The notes: generated by a model not told the origin, from the letters alone. A stretch of 32,441 nucleotides of DNA from Clostridia bacterium (GCA_017550745.1 JAFZOG010000178.1:1-32441), one strand, 5' to 3'; positions 1 through 8,045 are shown, counted from the first letter of the stretch. Numbers and translations are program-made.

Positions 1-140
1 AGAGCTGATTCTGAGATGATTTTTCGTCAGGCAAGGCGCATTTCCGCAGGAATACTGGCGGTATTTCAAGGAAATGTAACGCAGCATGACGGAAAATCAA
101 CCAGAATTCAGCCTTTGAGCGGCAGTGTGAACACTCCCTA
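1..140. repeat. Family A palindromic repeat, left end cut by the window
   Basis: This is a second copy of the repeat at 29789-29953. Position 1 corresponds to 29814, and the two copies differ at only about two bases over 140. It ends in GTGTGAACACTCCC followed by TA. The outer parts are imperfectly self-complementary, so the element can fold into one long hairpin. It has no coding capacity. The left terminal repeat is outside the window. Confidence 0.85.
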
Positions 141-185
141 ACTTAAAGTGCCCATTCAGATTGATTGCAGCGAGGCAATCACCCG

Positions 186-881
186 TTAAAACTCCTCATA
201 AGAATCCATCCTGGTATACTTGCCCGACGAGTAGTGCGCCATCATTGCCTGGGCGAAGGCGAGGTAATCGTAGCGTTCCAGGGCGTCCACGATGCGCTCA
301 TGCTTTGTGACGGTATAAGCCAGGTGGGGCATTTTCGCTTCCAGCTGGAAGCCGGTGTCCGCGGCCCAGATAGCGTCCAGGACGGAATTGAGGATGGAAT
401 GGTTCAGGGACCGGAACAGGGCGGTATGGAAGCGGCGGTCAGCCTCCTCGAACATCTGCCCGTTTTCCCAGCGGCTGCGGATTTCATCCACGCAGGCGCG
501 CATTTCGGCGATGTCCTCTTTTGTGATGGAGTCGAAGGCCTGGCGCATGAAGTTCAGCTCCAGCGCTTTTCGGATGGAGAACATTTCCCGCACGTGCTTT
601 TCCTGGCCGTCCATGTGGAAAAACAGCACGTTCTGGAAAATGAAATCCAGGCTGAATTCCTGCACCTCCGTGCCCCGGCCCGGGCAGGCGCGCACCATGC
701 CCATCAATTCCATGCTCTTGATGGCCTCGCGCAGCACATTGCGGCTCACACCCACCTGGGCGCAGAGCTGCTGCTCGGTCGGCAGCAGGTCGCCGGGGCC
801 CAGCTTATGCTCCATGATGTAGCTGCGCACTTCACGGAACGCCTGGATATACAGCTTTTCGTTTTTGCTGATGTCCGTCAT
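186..881 (-). CDS. GntR-family (FadR/FCD type) transcriptional regulator
   Basis: A 231-residue regulator with an N-terminal winged helix of the GntR type (about residues 8-75, including LPTEQQLCAQVGVSRNVLREA) cannot be quoted in full; its core is TEQQLCAQVGVSRNVLREA. A C-terminal FCD ligand-binding domain follows (about residues 85-215). The FCD metal/ligand histidines are visible in FHTALFRSLNH, HERIVDAL and MMAHYSSG. I chose the ATG at 881 because AAAGGGCGGG lies six bases upstream; an in-frame ATG at 887 has no spacing to that site. The gene is divergent from the sugar-uptake operon starting at 1127, and the two have separate consensus promoters in the shared 245-bp gap. FCD regulators commonly sense small organic acids or sugar acids. 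I infer that it represses the neighbouring operon in the absence of sialic acid or a breakdown product; the ligand is not shown by the sequence. Confidence 0.9.
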   Translation of the reverse strand: MTDISKNEKLYIQAFREVRSYIMEHKLGPGDLLPTEQQLCAQVGVSRNVLREAIKSMELMGMVRACPGRGTEVQEFSLDFIFQNVLFFHMDGQEKHVREMFSIRKALELNFMRQAFDSITKEDIAEMRACVDEIRSRWENGQMFEEADRRFHTALFRSLNHSILNSVLDAIWAADTGFQLEAKMPHLAYTVTKHERIVDALERYDYLAFAQAMMAHYSSGKYTRMDSYEEF

Positions 882-927
882 TCGCATCCCGCCCTTTGCA
901 CAATTTGTAGGATGATTTGTCTTTTGT

Positions 928-956
928 ATTATAAACCTTTTGCTTATATCTGTCAA
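928..956 (-). promoter_or_regulatory. Promoter of the GntR regulator gene
   Basis: On the minus strand there is a perfect -35 TTGACA (951-956), a 17-bp spacer and a perfect -10 TATAAT (928-933). It points into the regulator gene at 881. A TTTGTAG heptamer lies just downstream (904-910) and recurs at the -10 of the divergent operon promoter, so it may be part of a shared operator. Confidence 0.85.
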
Positions 957-1014
957 CAATCAGATTATTCTGGTATAAAAATCGTCAGATCAGAAATTTA
1001 TTTTTCGAATGGTA

Positions 1015-1043
1015 TTGACATACGGATAAGTTTGTAGTACATT
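1015..1043 (+). promoter_or_regulatory. Promoter and candidate operator of the sialic-acid operon
   Basis: TTGACA (1015-1020), a 17-bp spacer and TACATT (1038-1043) form a strong promoter for the operon beginning at 1127. The palindrome TGTAGTACA (1033-1041) overlaps the -10 and comes close to the FadR-subfamily operator pattern TNGTNNNACNA, so it is the best candidate binding site for the divergent GntR protein. The leader also contains a hairpin, GAAGCT...AGCTTC, at 1056-1080. The ribosome site AAGGAGG is at 1111-1117. Confidence 0.75.
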
Positions 1044-1126
1044 TAGATCAGCAACGAAGCTTTCCCCTGCGGGGAGCTTCCAGACGGCAACCACTATTAG
1101 ACACTATTTGAAGGAGGATCTTTTCT

Positions 1127-2389
1127 ATGAAGAAGCTGCTTGCTCTGCTCCTGTGCATGATGCTGATGATCCCCGTCTTCGCGGTGGCTGAGGACGTGGA
1201 AATCACCCTGTGGACCTACCCCATCGGCAGCTGGGGCAACCAGGAAGTGGTGGATGGCATCATCGCCAACTTCAATGCCGTGCATCCTGAAATCAAGGTG
1301 AAGGTGCAGTACCTGGACTACAGCTCCGGCGACGACCAGGTGACCACCGCCATCGAAGCCAAGACCACCCCCGACATCGTGATGGAAGGCCCGGAACGCC
1401 TGGTGGCCAACTGGGGCGCCGCCGGCAAAATGCTGGACATCTCCGACCTGTGGGCTGACACCAAGGACGACATCATTGCCGCCAGCCCCGCCGTGGAGGC
1501 TGCCTGCCGGAATGCCGAAGGCAAATACTATGAGTATCCCCTGTGCATGACCACCCACTGCATGGTCATCAACTACAACGACTTTGAATTGGCCGGCGCC
1601 CTCCAGTATCTGGACGAAGCCACCCATACCTGGACCACCGAAGGCTTCCTGAACGCTCTTGACGCGCTGAACAACGCGGGCTTCCAGCCCACCGCTGTGG
1701 TCTACTGCGGCGGCCAGGGCGGCGACCAGGGCACCCGCGCGCTGGTGACCAACCTGTATTCCGGCCAGTTCACCAACGCCGACCACACCGCCTACACCAT
1801 GAACACCGAAGAAAACATCAAGGCCCTGACCCTGCTGCAGAACCTGGTGAACGAAGGCAAGCTGGACGCCGACCCCGGCATCGTGGCCGGCGACGAAATC
1901 GCCCTGTTCTGCAACAGCACCATCTCCATCGGCTTCTGCTGGAACGCCTCCGCGGCCGTGTCCAACAAGGCCAGCCTGGCGGATGACGTGAAGGTGTTCC
2001 CCATGGCCTTCCCCTCTGACGACGGCGTGCCCGAACTGCAGGGCGGCATCTGGGGCTTCGGCCTGTTCGACAATGGCGACGAAGCGAAAGCCGCCGCTGC
2101 CAAGACCTTCGTCAAGTTCGTCTGCGACGATCCCGCCCAGGCCGCTGCCAGCGTTTACGCTTCCGGCTTCTTCCCCACCCGCGCTTCCCTGGGCGACGTG
2201 TATGCCGGCACCGACAAGGCTGAGAACGGCGACTATGCCATCTTCATGCCTTACCTGGGCGACTACTACCAGGTGACGCCCAACTGGGCCGCGCAGCGCA
2301 CCGAATGGTGGAACCTGCTCCAGCGCGTGTTCGCGGGCGGCGACGCGGCGGCTGAGGTGGCCGTGTACGAAGCCAATGCCAACAAATAA
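1127..2389 (+). CDS. ABC transporter sugar-binding protein (family 1 extracellular solute-binding protein)
   Basis: A 420-residue exported protein of the family-1 (MalE/UgpB-like) sugar-binding proteins. The first 22 residues are a signal peptide: Lys-Lys, a leucine-rich core and an AVA-ED signal peptidase I site. There is no lipobox; the only cysteine in the leader sits in LLLC, which does not fit the lipoprotein pattern, so the usual lipid anchor of Gram-positive binding proteins seems absent. The mature protein begins EITLWTYP, the typical first strand of the fold, and is rich in aromatic residues that could stack on a sugar ring. The start is set by AAGGAGG nine bases upstream. It is the first gene of the operon with two permeases, a sialate lyase and an AGE epimerase, so the ligand is probably N-acetylneuraminate or a derivative. 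Ligand identity is inferred from context only. Confidence 0.88.
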   Translation: MKKLLALLLCMMLMIPVFAVAEDVEITLWTYPIGSWGNQEVVDGIIANFNAVHPEIKVKVQYLDYSSGDDQVTTAIEAKTTPDIVMEGPERLVANWGAAGKMLDISDLWADTKDDIIAASPAVEAACRNAEGKYYEYPLCMTTHCMVINYNDFELAGALQYLDEATHTWTTEGFLNALDALNNAGFQPTAVVYCGGQGGDQGTRALVTNLYSGQFTNADHTAYTMNTEENIKALTLLQNLVNEGKLDADPGIVAGDEIALFCNSTISIGFCWNASAAVSNKASLADDVKVFPMAFPSDDGVPELQGGIWGFGLFDNGDEAKAAAAKTFVKFVCDDPAQAAASVYASGFFPTRASLGDVYAGTDKAENGDYAIFMPYLGDYYQVTPNWAAQRTEWWNLLQRVFAGGDAAAEVAVYEANANK

Positions 2390-2420
2390 AAATCCCTTGG
2401 GCTGACGCAACAAAAAAACG

Positions 2421-2450
2421 CGCCCCTACCCTCCGGGGTGGGGGCGTTTT
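2421..2450 (+). terminator. Intra-operon terminator/attenuator between binding protein and permeases
   Basis: An 11-bp GC-rich stem (2421-2431 with 2436-2446, one U-G pair, loop TCCG) is followed by TTTT. It sits between the binding-protein stop and the first permease. Such partial terminators are a known way to make the binding protein in excess over membrane subunits. Confidence 0.8.
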
Positions 2451-2472
2451 CTTCCGAAAGGAGACGTGCTTC

Positions 2473-3393
2473 ATGCAAAAAACCGCCGCCCTCCACGTGA
2501 AAAACAGCGCCGCCATGAAGGAATCCCGCAGGCGGGAAAACATCGCGGGCTACCTGTTTATGGCCCCCAGCCTGCTGTTTTTCCTGGGGTTCGTTGTATT
2601 CCCCATGGTCATGTGCCTGGTATACAGCTTCACCGACTACACCATGACCAGCTTTTCCTTCTCCGGCATTGACAACTACAAGCGCATGTTTGGGGACGCC
2701 ATATTCGGCAAAGCGCTGTGGAACACCATCATCCTGGTGATCATCAGCGTGCCCGTCACCTGCTTTTTCTCCCTGTGGGCCGCGTCCATCATTTCCAAGC
2801 TCCACGACCGCACCACCTCCTTCTTCCGCTGCGTGTTTTACCTGCCGGTGGTCACGGGCTCCGTGGCCGTCACGGTGGTATGGAAGTGGATCTTCAACCG
2901 CTATTACGGCGTGCTGAACTATCTGTGCATGAACCTAGGCCTGATCAGCCGCAACATGAACTGGCTGGGCGACGCCAGCACCGCCCTGGGCTGCATCATC
3001 ACCATCCTGCTCACCACCTCCGTGGGCCAGCCCATCGTGCTGTATGTTTCCGCCCTCAACAACGTGGACCAGTCCCTGGTGGAAGCGGCCAGCGTGGACG
3101 GCGCCACGAACCTGCAGACCTTCTGGCGCATCAAGTGGCCCCAGATCATGCCCACCACCCTGTACATCCTGGTCATCACCACCATCAATTCCTTCCAGTG
3201 CTTCGCCCTCATCCAGCTGCTGACCTCCGGCGGGCCGAACCACGCCACGGAAACCATCATGTATTATATCTACTACAACGCCTTCAAGCTGCAAAGCTAC
3301 GGCTACGGCAGCTCCATGGGCATCATCCTGGCCCTGATCATCGCGGCGTTCAGCGCTTTGCAGTTCAGGATCGCCAAGACCGACAACGGCTGA
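2473..3393 (+). CDS. ABC sugar transporter permease, MalF/UgpA type
   Basis: A 306-residue inner-membrane permease with about six transmembrane helices, the first near residues 28-52 (LFMAPSLLFFLGFVVFPMVM region). The EAA loop that contacts the ATPase is present as EAASVDGATNLQTFWRIKWP. It forms the transport channel together with the next gene product. Length and topology are normal for the MalF/UgpA group without the long periplasmic loop of MalF. AAGGAG lies about nine bases before the chosen ATG; an in-frame ATG at 2515 would remove a basic N-terminal stretch and lacks a comparable site. Expression probably depends on read-through of the hairpin at 2421-2450. Confidence 0.9.
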   Translation: MQKTAALHVKNSAAMKESRRRENIAGYLFMAPSLLFFLGFVVFPMVMCLVYSFTDYTMTSFSFSGIDNYKRMFGDAIFGKALWNTIILVIISVPVTCFFSLWAASIISKLHDRTTSFFRCVFYLPVVTGSVAVTVVWKWIFNRYYGVLNYLCMNLGLISRNMNWLGDASTALGCIITILLTTSVGQPIVLYVSALNNVDQSLVEAASVDGATNLQTFWRIKWPQIMPTTLYILVITTINSFQCFALIQLLTSGGPNHATETIMYYIYYNAFKLQSYGYGSSMGIILALIIAAFSALQFRIAKTDNG

Positions 3394-3409
3394 GAAAGGA
3401 GGAGCATCC

Positions 3410-4303
3410 ATGAGCGACAACATCGCGGCCATCCAGAAAAAGATGCAGCGCAGGCAGGCCAACACCGGCGGCGACCACAGCGTGCACCAGATCACGCCCT
3501 ACGAGATCGCGGCGCTGGTGATCCTGATCATCATTGCCATCCTGTTCATTTTCCCGCTGTACTGGATCATTACCGGCTCCTTCAAGAACGCCCAGGACGT
3601 GATCGCCAAGGTGCCGGTCTGGTTCCCCATCCAGCCCACCATCGACAACTACCAGCGGCTGTTCGCCCGTCCCGCCGTCCGCTGGCTGTGGAATACGGTG
3701 TTCCTGTGCGCCATGAGCATGGCCCTCACCTGCGTTTCCGCATCCATGGGCGGCTATGCCCTGGCGAAAAAGAAATTCGCCGGGCGCACCATCGTGTTCT
3801 CCGTTTTCGTGTGCGCCATGGCCCTGCCCAAGCAGGTCATCCTGATCCCCCTGCTCAAGGAAATGGCGTTCCTGAAGCTGCATAACACCCTCTGGGCCGT
3901 CATCCTGCCCACCGTGGGCTGGCCCTTCGGCGTGTTCCTGATGAAGCAGTTTTCGGAAACCATCCCGGAATCCCTGCTGGAGGCCGCCCGCATCGACGGC
4001 GCCGGGGAGGCCCGCACGTTCGTTGAGATCGTGCTGCCCATCATCAAGCCCGGCATCGGCGCGCTGGCCATTTTCACCTTCATCACGGCCTGGAACGACT
4101 ACTTCCTGCAACTGATCATGCTCAACGATACGGACGTGCTCACCATTTCCCTGGGCATCGCCAAGCTGCAAAGCGAGCTGAGCAACGACTTTGGCCTCAT
4201 CATGGCCGGCGCGGCCCTGGGCTCCATCCCCATCATCATCATCTTCCTGCTGTTCCAGAAGTTCTTCACCCGCGGCATCACCATGGGCGCTGTCAAGGGA
4301 TAA
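3410..4303 (+). CDS. ABC sugar transporter permease, MalG/UgpE type
   Basis: A 297-residue second channel subunit with six predicted transmembrane helices. The first is around residues 33-57 (ALVILIIIAILFIFPLYWII). The EAA motif reads EAARIDGAGEARTFVEIVLP. It begins 16 bases after the preceding permease with GGAGG ahead of the ATG, so the two are translationally close. No nucleotide-binding subunit follows. This is common for carbohydrate ABC systems of Bacillota and Actinomycetota, which share one MsiK/MsmK-like ATPase encoded elsewhere. The pair resembles sialic-acid importers of the SAT2 kind in organisation, but the substrate is inferred from the downstream enzymes. Confidence 0.9.
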   Translation: MSDNIAAIQKKMQRRQANTGGDHSVHQITPYEIAALVILIIIAILFIFPLYWIITGSFKNAQDVIAKVPVWFPIQPTIDNYQRLFARPAVRWLWNTVFLCAMSMALTCVSASMGGYALAKKKFAGRTIVFSVFVCAMALPKQVILIPLLKEMAFLKLHNTLWAVILPTVGWPFGVFLMKQFSETIPESLLEAARIDGAGEARTFVEIVLPIIKPGIGALAIFTFITAWNDYFLQLIMLNDTDVLTISLGIAKLQSELSNDFGLIMAGAALGSIPIIIIFLLFQKFFTRGITMGAVKG

Positions 4304-4325
4304 CGGCTGCGGAAGGAGTGTGTCT

Positions 4326-5240
4326 ATGAAGAAAAAAACCATCCTGGGCATGCCCGCCCCCTGTTTCTGGGCAGCGGCCGCCGTATGCGTCCTGGGCATC
4401 ATCTGCGGTTCATTTTTCGATTTCTCCATCAATGCGGCCCTGGCGAACAAGACCGATCTGGGCGCGTTCTTCGCCACCTACGGCTCCTATTTTTCCTACT
4501 GCCTCTATCCCGCGGCGGGCGCCTGCCTGTTTGTGGGCTTGAAGAAACAGGGAAAGCAGTACCGCATGCTGGCCTGGACGCTGCTGCTGGCGGGCTGGTT
4601 CCTGGCGGTGTATTATTCCAACAGCTACAACGGAAAGGCCGTCCGCGCCCTGTTCGGCTATGTGGCGGGAGAATCCGATCCGCTTTTGTCCGTGCTCAGC
4701 TGGCTGTTCTGGGCGGTGCTGTACGCCTGGGTGCCTTTTGTGGCGGCGAAGCTCCTGGATGACAGGGACGCGGCCAAGCTGATCGCCATTGGCGCGGCCA
4801 TCCTGGTGGCGGGCATCCTGGCGGACAACGTGAACCTGTGGCTCAAGCAGGTGGGTTCCCGTCCCCGCTACAAATACCTGATCACCCTGGAGGACCCGAT
4901 TTCCCAGTTCCGACAGTGGTGGCAGATGGTGCCCAACCTGGCGGGCAGCAACGATAATTTCAAATCCTGGCCCAGCGGCAACATGACCATCGCCGCCATG
5001 ATGTTTTCCCTGCCCATGCTTGCGGACGCGGTGAAAAACCGGAGCGCAAAGAAAAACGCCGCTGCTTTTGCCATTGCCTGCGTGTTTGTGGTACTTTACG
5101 GTTATAACCGCATCCATATGACCAACCATTTTCTGTCCGACGTATGCTTCGGTACCCTCATCACCTATCTGATCTTCGCGGTGATCAGCGCGGCGTTTCT
5201 GAAAGCCGCCGGACACCCGGAAAAGAAAAATCCCGCTTGA
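4326..5240 (+). CDS. PAP2-superfamily integral membrane protein with altered active-site motifs
   Basis: A 304-residue, multi-helix membrane protein related to PAP2 lipid phosphatases. The three family motifs can be placed: K174-x6-R with RY where RP is usual; P216-S-G-N219 where the family has PSGH; and R262-x5-H268-x3-D272 intact. The histidine of PSGH normally acts as the acid in catalysis, so its replacement by asparagine may lower or change activity. AAGGAG precedes the ATG at 4326; a longer upstream frame only overlaps the permease and is rejected. It lies between the permeases and the sialate lyase in the same direction, with 22- and 26-base gaps. Its substrate is unknown; undecaprenyl-phosphate recycling or a membrane role in sugar handling are possible. 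Confidence 0.8.
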   Translation: MKKKTILGMPAPCFWAAAAVCVLGIICGSFFDFSINAALANKTDLGAFFATYGSYFSYCLYPAAGACLFVGLKKQGKQYRMLAWTLLLAGWFLAVYYSNSYNGKAVRALFGYVAGESDPLLSVLSWLFWAVLYAWVPFVAAKLLDDRDAAKLIAIGAAILVAGILADNVNLWLKQVGSRPRYKYLITLEDPISQFRQWWQMVPNLAGSNDNFKSWPSGNMTIAAMMFSLPMLADAVKNRSAKKNAAAFAIACVFVVLYGYNRIHMTNHFLSDVCFGTLITYLIFAVISAAFLKAAGHPEKKNPA

Positions 5241-5266
5241 ACCGTATCACGAAAGGAATGATTGAA

Positions 5267-6181
5267 ATGAACCTTGAAAAGTACCATGGTGTCATTCCGG
5301 CGTTTTACGCCTGCTATGACGGCAATAACGAAGTGAGCCCGGAGCGCACGCGGAAGCTGGCCCGGCATCTGGTGAACAAAGGCGTGAAGGGGCTGTATGT
5401 GGGCGGCTCCTCCGGCGAGTGCATTTACCTGGAGAAGGAAGAAAGGATGCTCACGCTGGAAAACGTGATGGCTGAGGTCAAGGGGGAATGCACCGTCATC
5501 GCCCACGTGGGCTGCAACAACACCAAAGAGTCCATGGAATTGGCCGCCCACGCCGAAAAGCTGGGGGTGGACGCCATCGCCTCCATCCCGCCGATTTACT
5601 TCCACCTGCCCGAATACGCCATTGCCCAGTATTGGAATGATATTTCCTCCGCCGCGCCCAACACGGACTTCATCATCTACAACATTCCCCAGCTGGCGGG
5701 CGTGGCGCTGACCCCCTCCCTGTTCGTGGAAATGCGGAAGAACCCAAAGGTAATCGGCGTGAAGAATTCCTCCATGCCCACCCAGGACATTGATACCTTC
5801 GTGCGCATCGGCGGCGAAAACTGCGTGGTGTTCAACGGCCCCGACGAGCAGTTCGTTTCCGGCCGGGCCATCGGCGCAGCCGGCGGCATCGGCGGCACCT
5901 ACGGGGCCATGCCCGAGCTGTTCCTGAAAATGGACGCGCTGGTGCGGCAAGGGAAGTATGCGGAAGCCGCCCCCATCCAGCATGAGGTCAACGCCATCAT
6001 TTCCCAGCTGTGCGCCTGCAGGGGCAATATGTACGCCGTCATCAAGGGCGTGCTGAAGATCAACGAGGGCCTGGAATTGGGCTCCGTCCGCAAGCCCCTG
6101 ACCGGCCTAAAGGAGGGCGACGGGCCCAAGGTGGAAGCCGCCGCGAAGCACATCAGGGAAGCGATTGTGAAATACTGCTGA
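5267..6181 (+). CDS. nanA: N-acetylneuraminate lyase (DapA/NanA family aldolase)
   Basis: A 304-residue class I aldolase of the DHDPS/NAL family that would split N-acetylneuraminate into N-acetylmannosamine and pyruvate in the cytoplasm. The substrate-carboxylate loop reads GGSSGE (family GSTGE). The catalytic tyrosine is Y138 in IIYNIP and the Schiff-base lysine is K166 in GVKNSS; both are one position from Y137 and K165 of the E. coli enzyme, and length matches the usual 300 or so. I chose the ATG at 5267 because AAGGA is nine bases upstream; an ATG at 5258 abuts that site. A dihydrodipicolinate synthase or another pyruvate aldolase is possible from sequence alone, but the following AGE epimerase and the transporter support the sialate assignment. 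Confidence 0.82.
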   Translation: MNLEKYHGVIPAFYACYDGNNEVSPERTRKLARHLVNKGVKGLYVGGSSGECIYLEKEERMLTLENVMAEVKGECTVIAHVGCNNTKESMELAAHAEKLGVDAIASIPPIYFHLPEYAIAQYWNDISSAAPNTDFIIYNIPQLAGVALTPSLFVEMRKNPKVIGVKNSSMPTQDIDTFVRIGGENCVVFNGPDEQFVSGRAIGAAGGIGGTYGAMPELFLKMDALVRQGKYAEAAPIQHEVNAIISQLCACRGNMYAVIKGVLKINEGLELGSVRKPLTGLKEGDGPKVEAAAKHIREAIVKYC

Positions 6182-6243
6182 GTCTGCGCCCCTTTCCAAG
6201 ACCGCTGTAATATGAATATTTCACCGTGATAGGAGAGATTCTT

Positions 6244-7449
6244 ATGAATAAGGAGCTGCTTGCGTCCCAGCAAGCCTGGATCCGGGACGAGCTGACCCGC
6301 TGCGCGGATTTCTGGCTCACCCATGGCTGGGATCAGGTGAACGGCGGCGTATACACCTGCCTGGACCGCTGGGGCAACATTTACTCCACCGACAAGAGCG
6401 TGTGGATGCAGGGCCGCTGCGCCTGGACGTACGCCTGGCTGTGCCATCTCTACGGCAAAAAAGCGGAATGGATGGCCTTCGCCAAATCCTGCCTGGACTT
6501 TATGGAAGCCCACTGCATCAACCGGGAGAAGGGCGGCCGCATGTACTTCACCGTCACCGCCGACGGAAAGCCCCTGCGCCAGCGCCGGTATTTTTTCTCC
6601 GAGAGCTTCTACGCCATCGCCAACGCGGAATACTACGCCCTCACCGGCGAAAAGGAATACCTGGACCGGGCGCGCTTCGCCTATGACCTGTACTGGAAGC
6701 TGTACCAGGGCCTGATGGAAGACCCGGTGGGCATGGGCCCCAAAACCTTCCCCGAGACCCGCACGGGCCGCGCCCTGGGCAGCCCCATGATCTACCTGAA
6801 CATCTGCTCCGTCCTGCGCCGCTGCGACCCCGCCCATACGGAGGAATACGACCGGCGCTCCCAGCAGTGCGTGGAGGAAATCTTCAAATACCACCGCAAG
6901 GCAGACATGCACTGCACCCTGGAAAACGTGGGCCCCAACGGGGAATTCCGCGGCGACGTGACCGAGGGCCGCATCGTGAATCCCGGCCATGACATCGAAT
7001 GCTCCTGGTTCCTGATGGAATACGCCAACCACAGGGGCGACAAGGAGCTGCACAGGCAGGCCGAGGCCCTCTTCAACGACGCCATCAACGCGGGCTGGGA
7101 CAAGGAATATAACGGGCTGCTGTACTTCATCGACTGCAAGGGCCTGCCCCCCGAAGCCTACGAGCACGACATGAAGCTGTGGTGGCCCCACAACGAGATC
7201 CTCATCGCCTCCCTCATGGCCTACCGGGACACCGGCGACGAACAGTATTACGCCTGGTTCTGCAAGACGCTGGACTATTGCAGGGAGGTGTTCGCCGACC
7301 CGGAGAACGGCGAATGGTACGGCTACCTCCGCCGCGACGGAAAGCCCACCATGCCCTCCACCAAGGGCTCCACCTTCAAAGGCCCCTTCCACCTGCCAAG
7401 GTGCCTGAGCATGGCTGACCAGATGATCACGCAGCTGCTGAGTAAATAA
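6244..7449 (+). CDS. N-acylglucosamine 2-epimerase (AGE family)
   Basis: A 401-residue (alpha/alpha)6-barrel enzyme of the AGE/renin-binding-protein family, which interconverts N-acetylmannosamine and N-acetylglucosamine. The expected catalytic residues are visible: H249 and E252 in NPGHDIECSW and H383 in KGPFHLPRCL. Length is typical. GGAGA lies before the ATG at 6244; an upstream in-frame start at 6226 overlaps this site and is not preferred. In sialate catabolism this enzyme takes the lyase product directly to GlcNAc, replacing the NanK-NanE kinase/epimerase pair. The GlcNAc would then need a kinase and NagA/NagB from elsewhere. A cellobiose-epimerase-like specificity is the main alternative. 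It is the last gene of the operon; no clear rho-independent terminator follows, only the repeat at 7490-7985. Confidence 0.88.
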   Translation: MNKELLASQQAWIRDELTRCADFWLTHGWDQVNGGVYTCLDRWGNIYSTDKSVWMQGRCAWTYAWLCHLYGKKAEWMAFAKSCLDFMEAHCINREKGGRMYFTVTADGKPLRQRRYFFSESFYAIANAEYYALTGEKEYLDRARFAYDLYWKLYQGLMEDPVGMGPKTFPETRTGRALGSPMIYLNICSVLRRCDPAHTEEYDRRSQQCVEEIFKYHRKADMHCTLENVGPNGEFRGDVTEGRIVNPGHDIECSWFLMEYANHRGDKELHRQAEALFNDAINAGWDKEYNGLLYFIDCKGLPPEAYEHDMKLWWPHNEILIASLMAYRDTGDEQYYAWFCKTLDYCREVFADPENGEWYGYLRRDGKPTMPSTKGSTFKGPFHLPRCLSMADQMITQLLSK

Positions 7450-7489
7450 CAATGATAGCATTCAGTAATGCAAAAACCAACAAAGGGAT

Positions 7490-7985
7490 CGCTGGGGCTG
7501 TTCGCCCCAGACCCGAACCAGGGGCCTGAGGCCCCTGGACCCGCATTAGCGGAAGTTACAACATAGGGAGAGCAGACTTTGTTTCCGCTGAAACTTGAGA
7601 GAAACAGACAAACGATTGACGTTGTGCTTCTGGACCGGCGGCTGAAAGCCGCCTCACCCGGACGCTTCGCGTCCGGGGAAAGCCAGGAAAAATCACCAGG
7701 GGAAAGCGAGCTTTCCCCTGGGATTTTCCCTGGCTTTCTTGGGCCAGAAGCCTGTAACTTCCGAATCTCCAAATCAACTGGCGAATGTTGTTGGTTCTAC
7801 CCAATGGAGTAATTTCGCCTATTGGGATGCAAGGGATGAAATCCCTTGCCGCAGGACGAACCGCCGATGACCGCCTGTGGCGGGTATCTCATCGGCGGTG
7901 AGATCAGCCGAAAGGAAGCAATCTCCCCATGAAGGGGAGTTGCGACCTTTGAGGCTGCGGATCTGGGCGCGCGGAGCGCCCAGCG
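7490..7985. repeat. Family E modular palindromic repeat, long copy (E1)
   Basis: A 496-bp non-coding element fills most of the gap between 7449 and 8046. It opens with the hairpin CGCTGGGGCTGTTCGCCCCAG and closes with TGGGCGCGCGGAGCGCCCA, and the two ends are inverted relatives of one another. Inside are several further hairpins, for example CCAGGGGCCTGAGGCCCCTGG (7518-7538 region), CCGGACGCTTCGCGTCCGG, a long imperfect stem at about 7679-7738, and GCAAGGGATGAAATCCCTTGC. GGAAGTTAC near 7551 pairs with GTAACTTCC near 7753. The 105-bp structured block at 7854-7958 is one module. A related copy is at 10885-11254 and a short one at 29963-30056. Confidence 0.85.
7854..7958 (-). other. 105-bp structured block, copy 1 (inverted orientation)
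   Basis: This block is the reverse complement of 10917-11021. Read on the minus strand it has a hairpin CTCCCC-TTCAT-GGGGAG and a longer arm CCGCCGATGA...TCATCGGCGG enclosing a small CCGCC-ACA-GGCGG hairpin. Comparison with the other two copies shows paired base changes (see findings). It is probably an RNA-forming or foldback-DNA module; no known RNA family is recognised. Confidence 0.7.
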
Positions 7986-8045
7986 TCTCCTCCTTTATCT
8001 GTCTTTGATCCCTGGATTAAAAAACACGAGAGCGGCCATTAACCG

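Noticed and set aside
5144-5266. A longer start for the N-acetylneuraminate lyase at 5144.
   Set aside because: It overlaps the PAP2-like gene by about 100 bases, and the catalytic residues fall in the usual positions only with the start at 5267.
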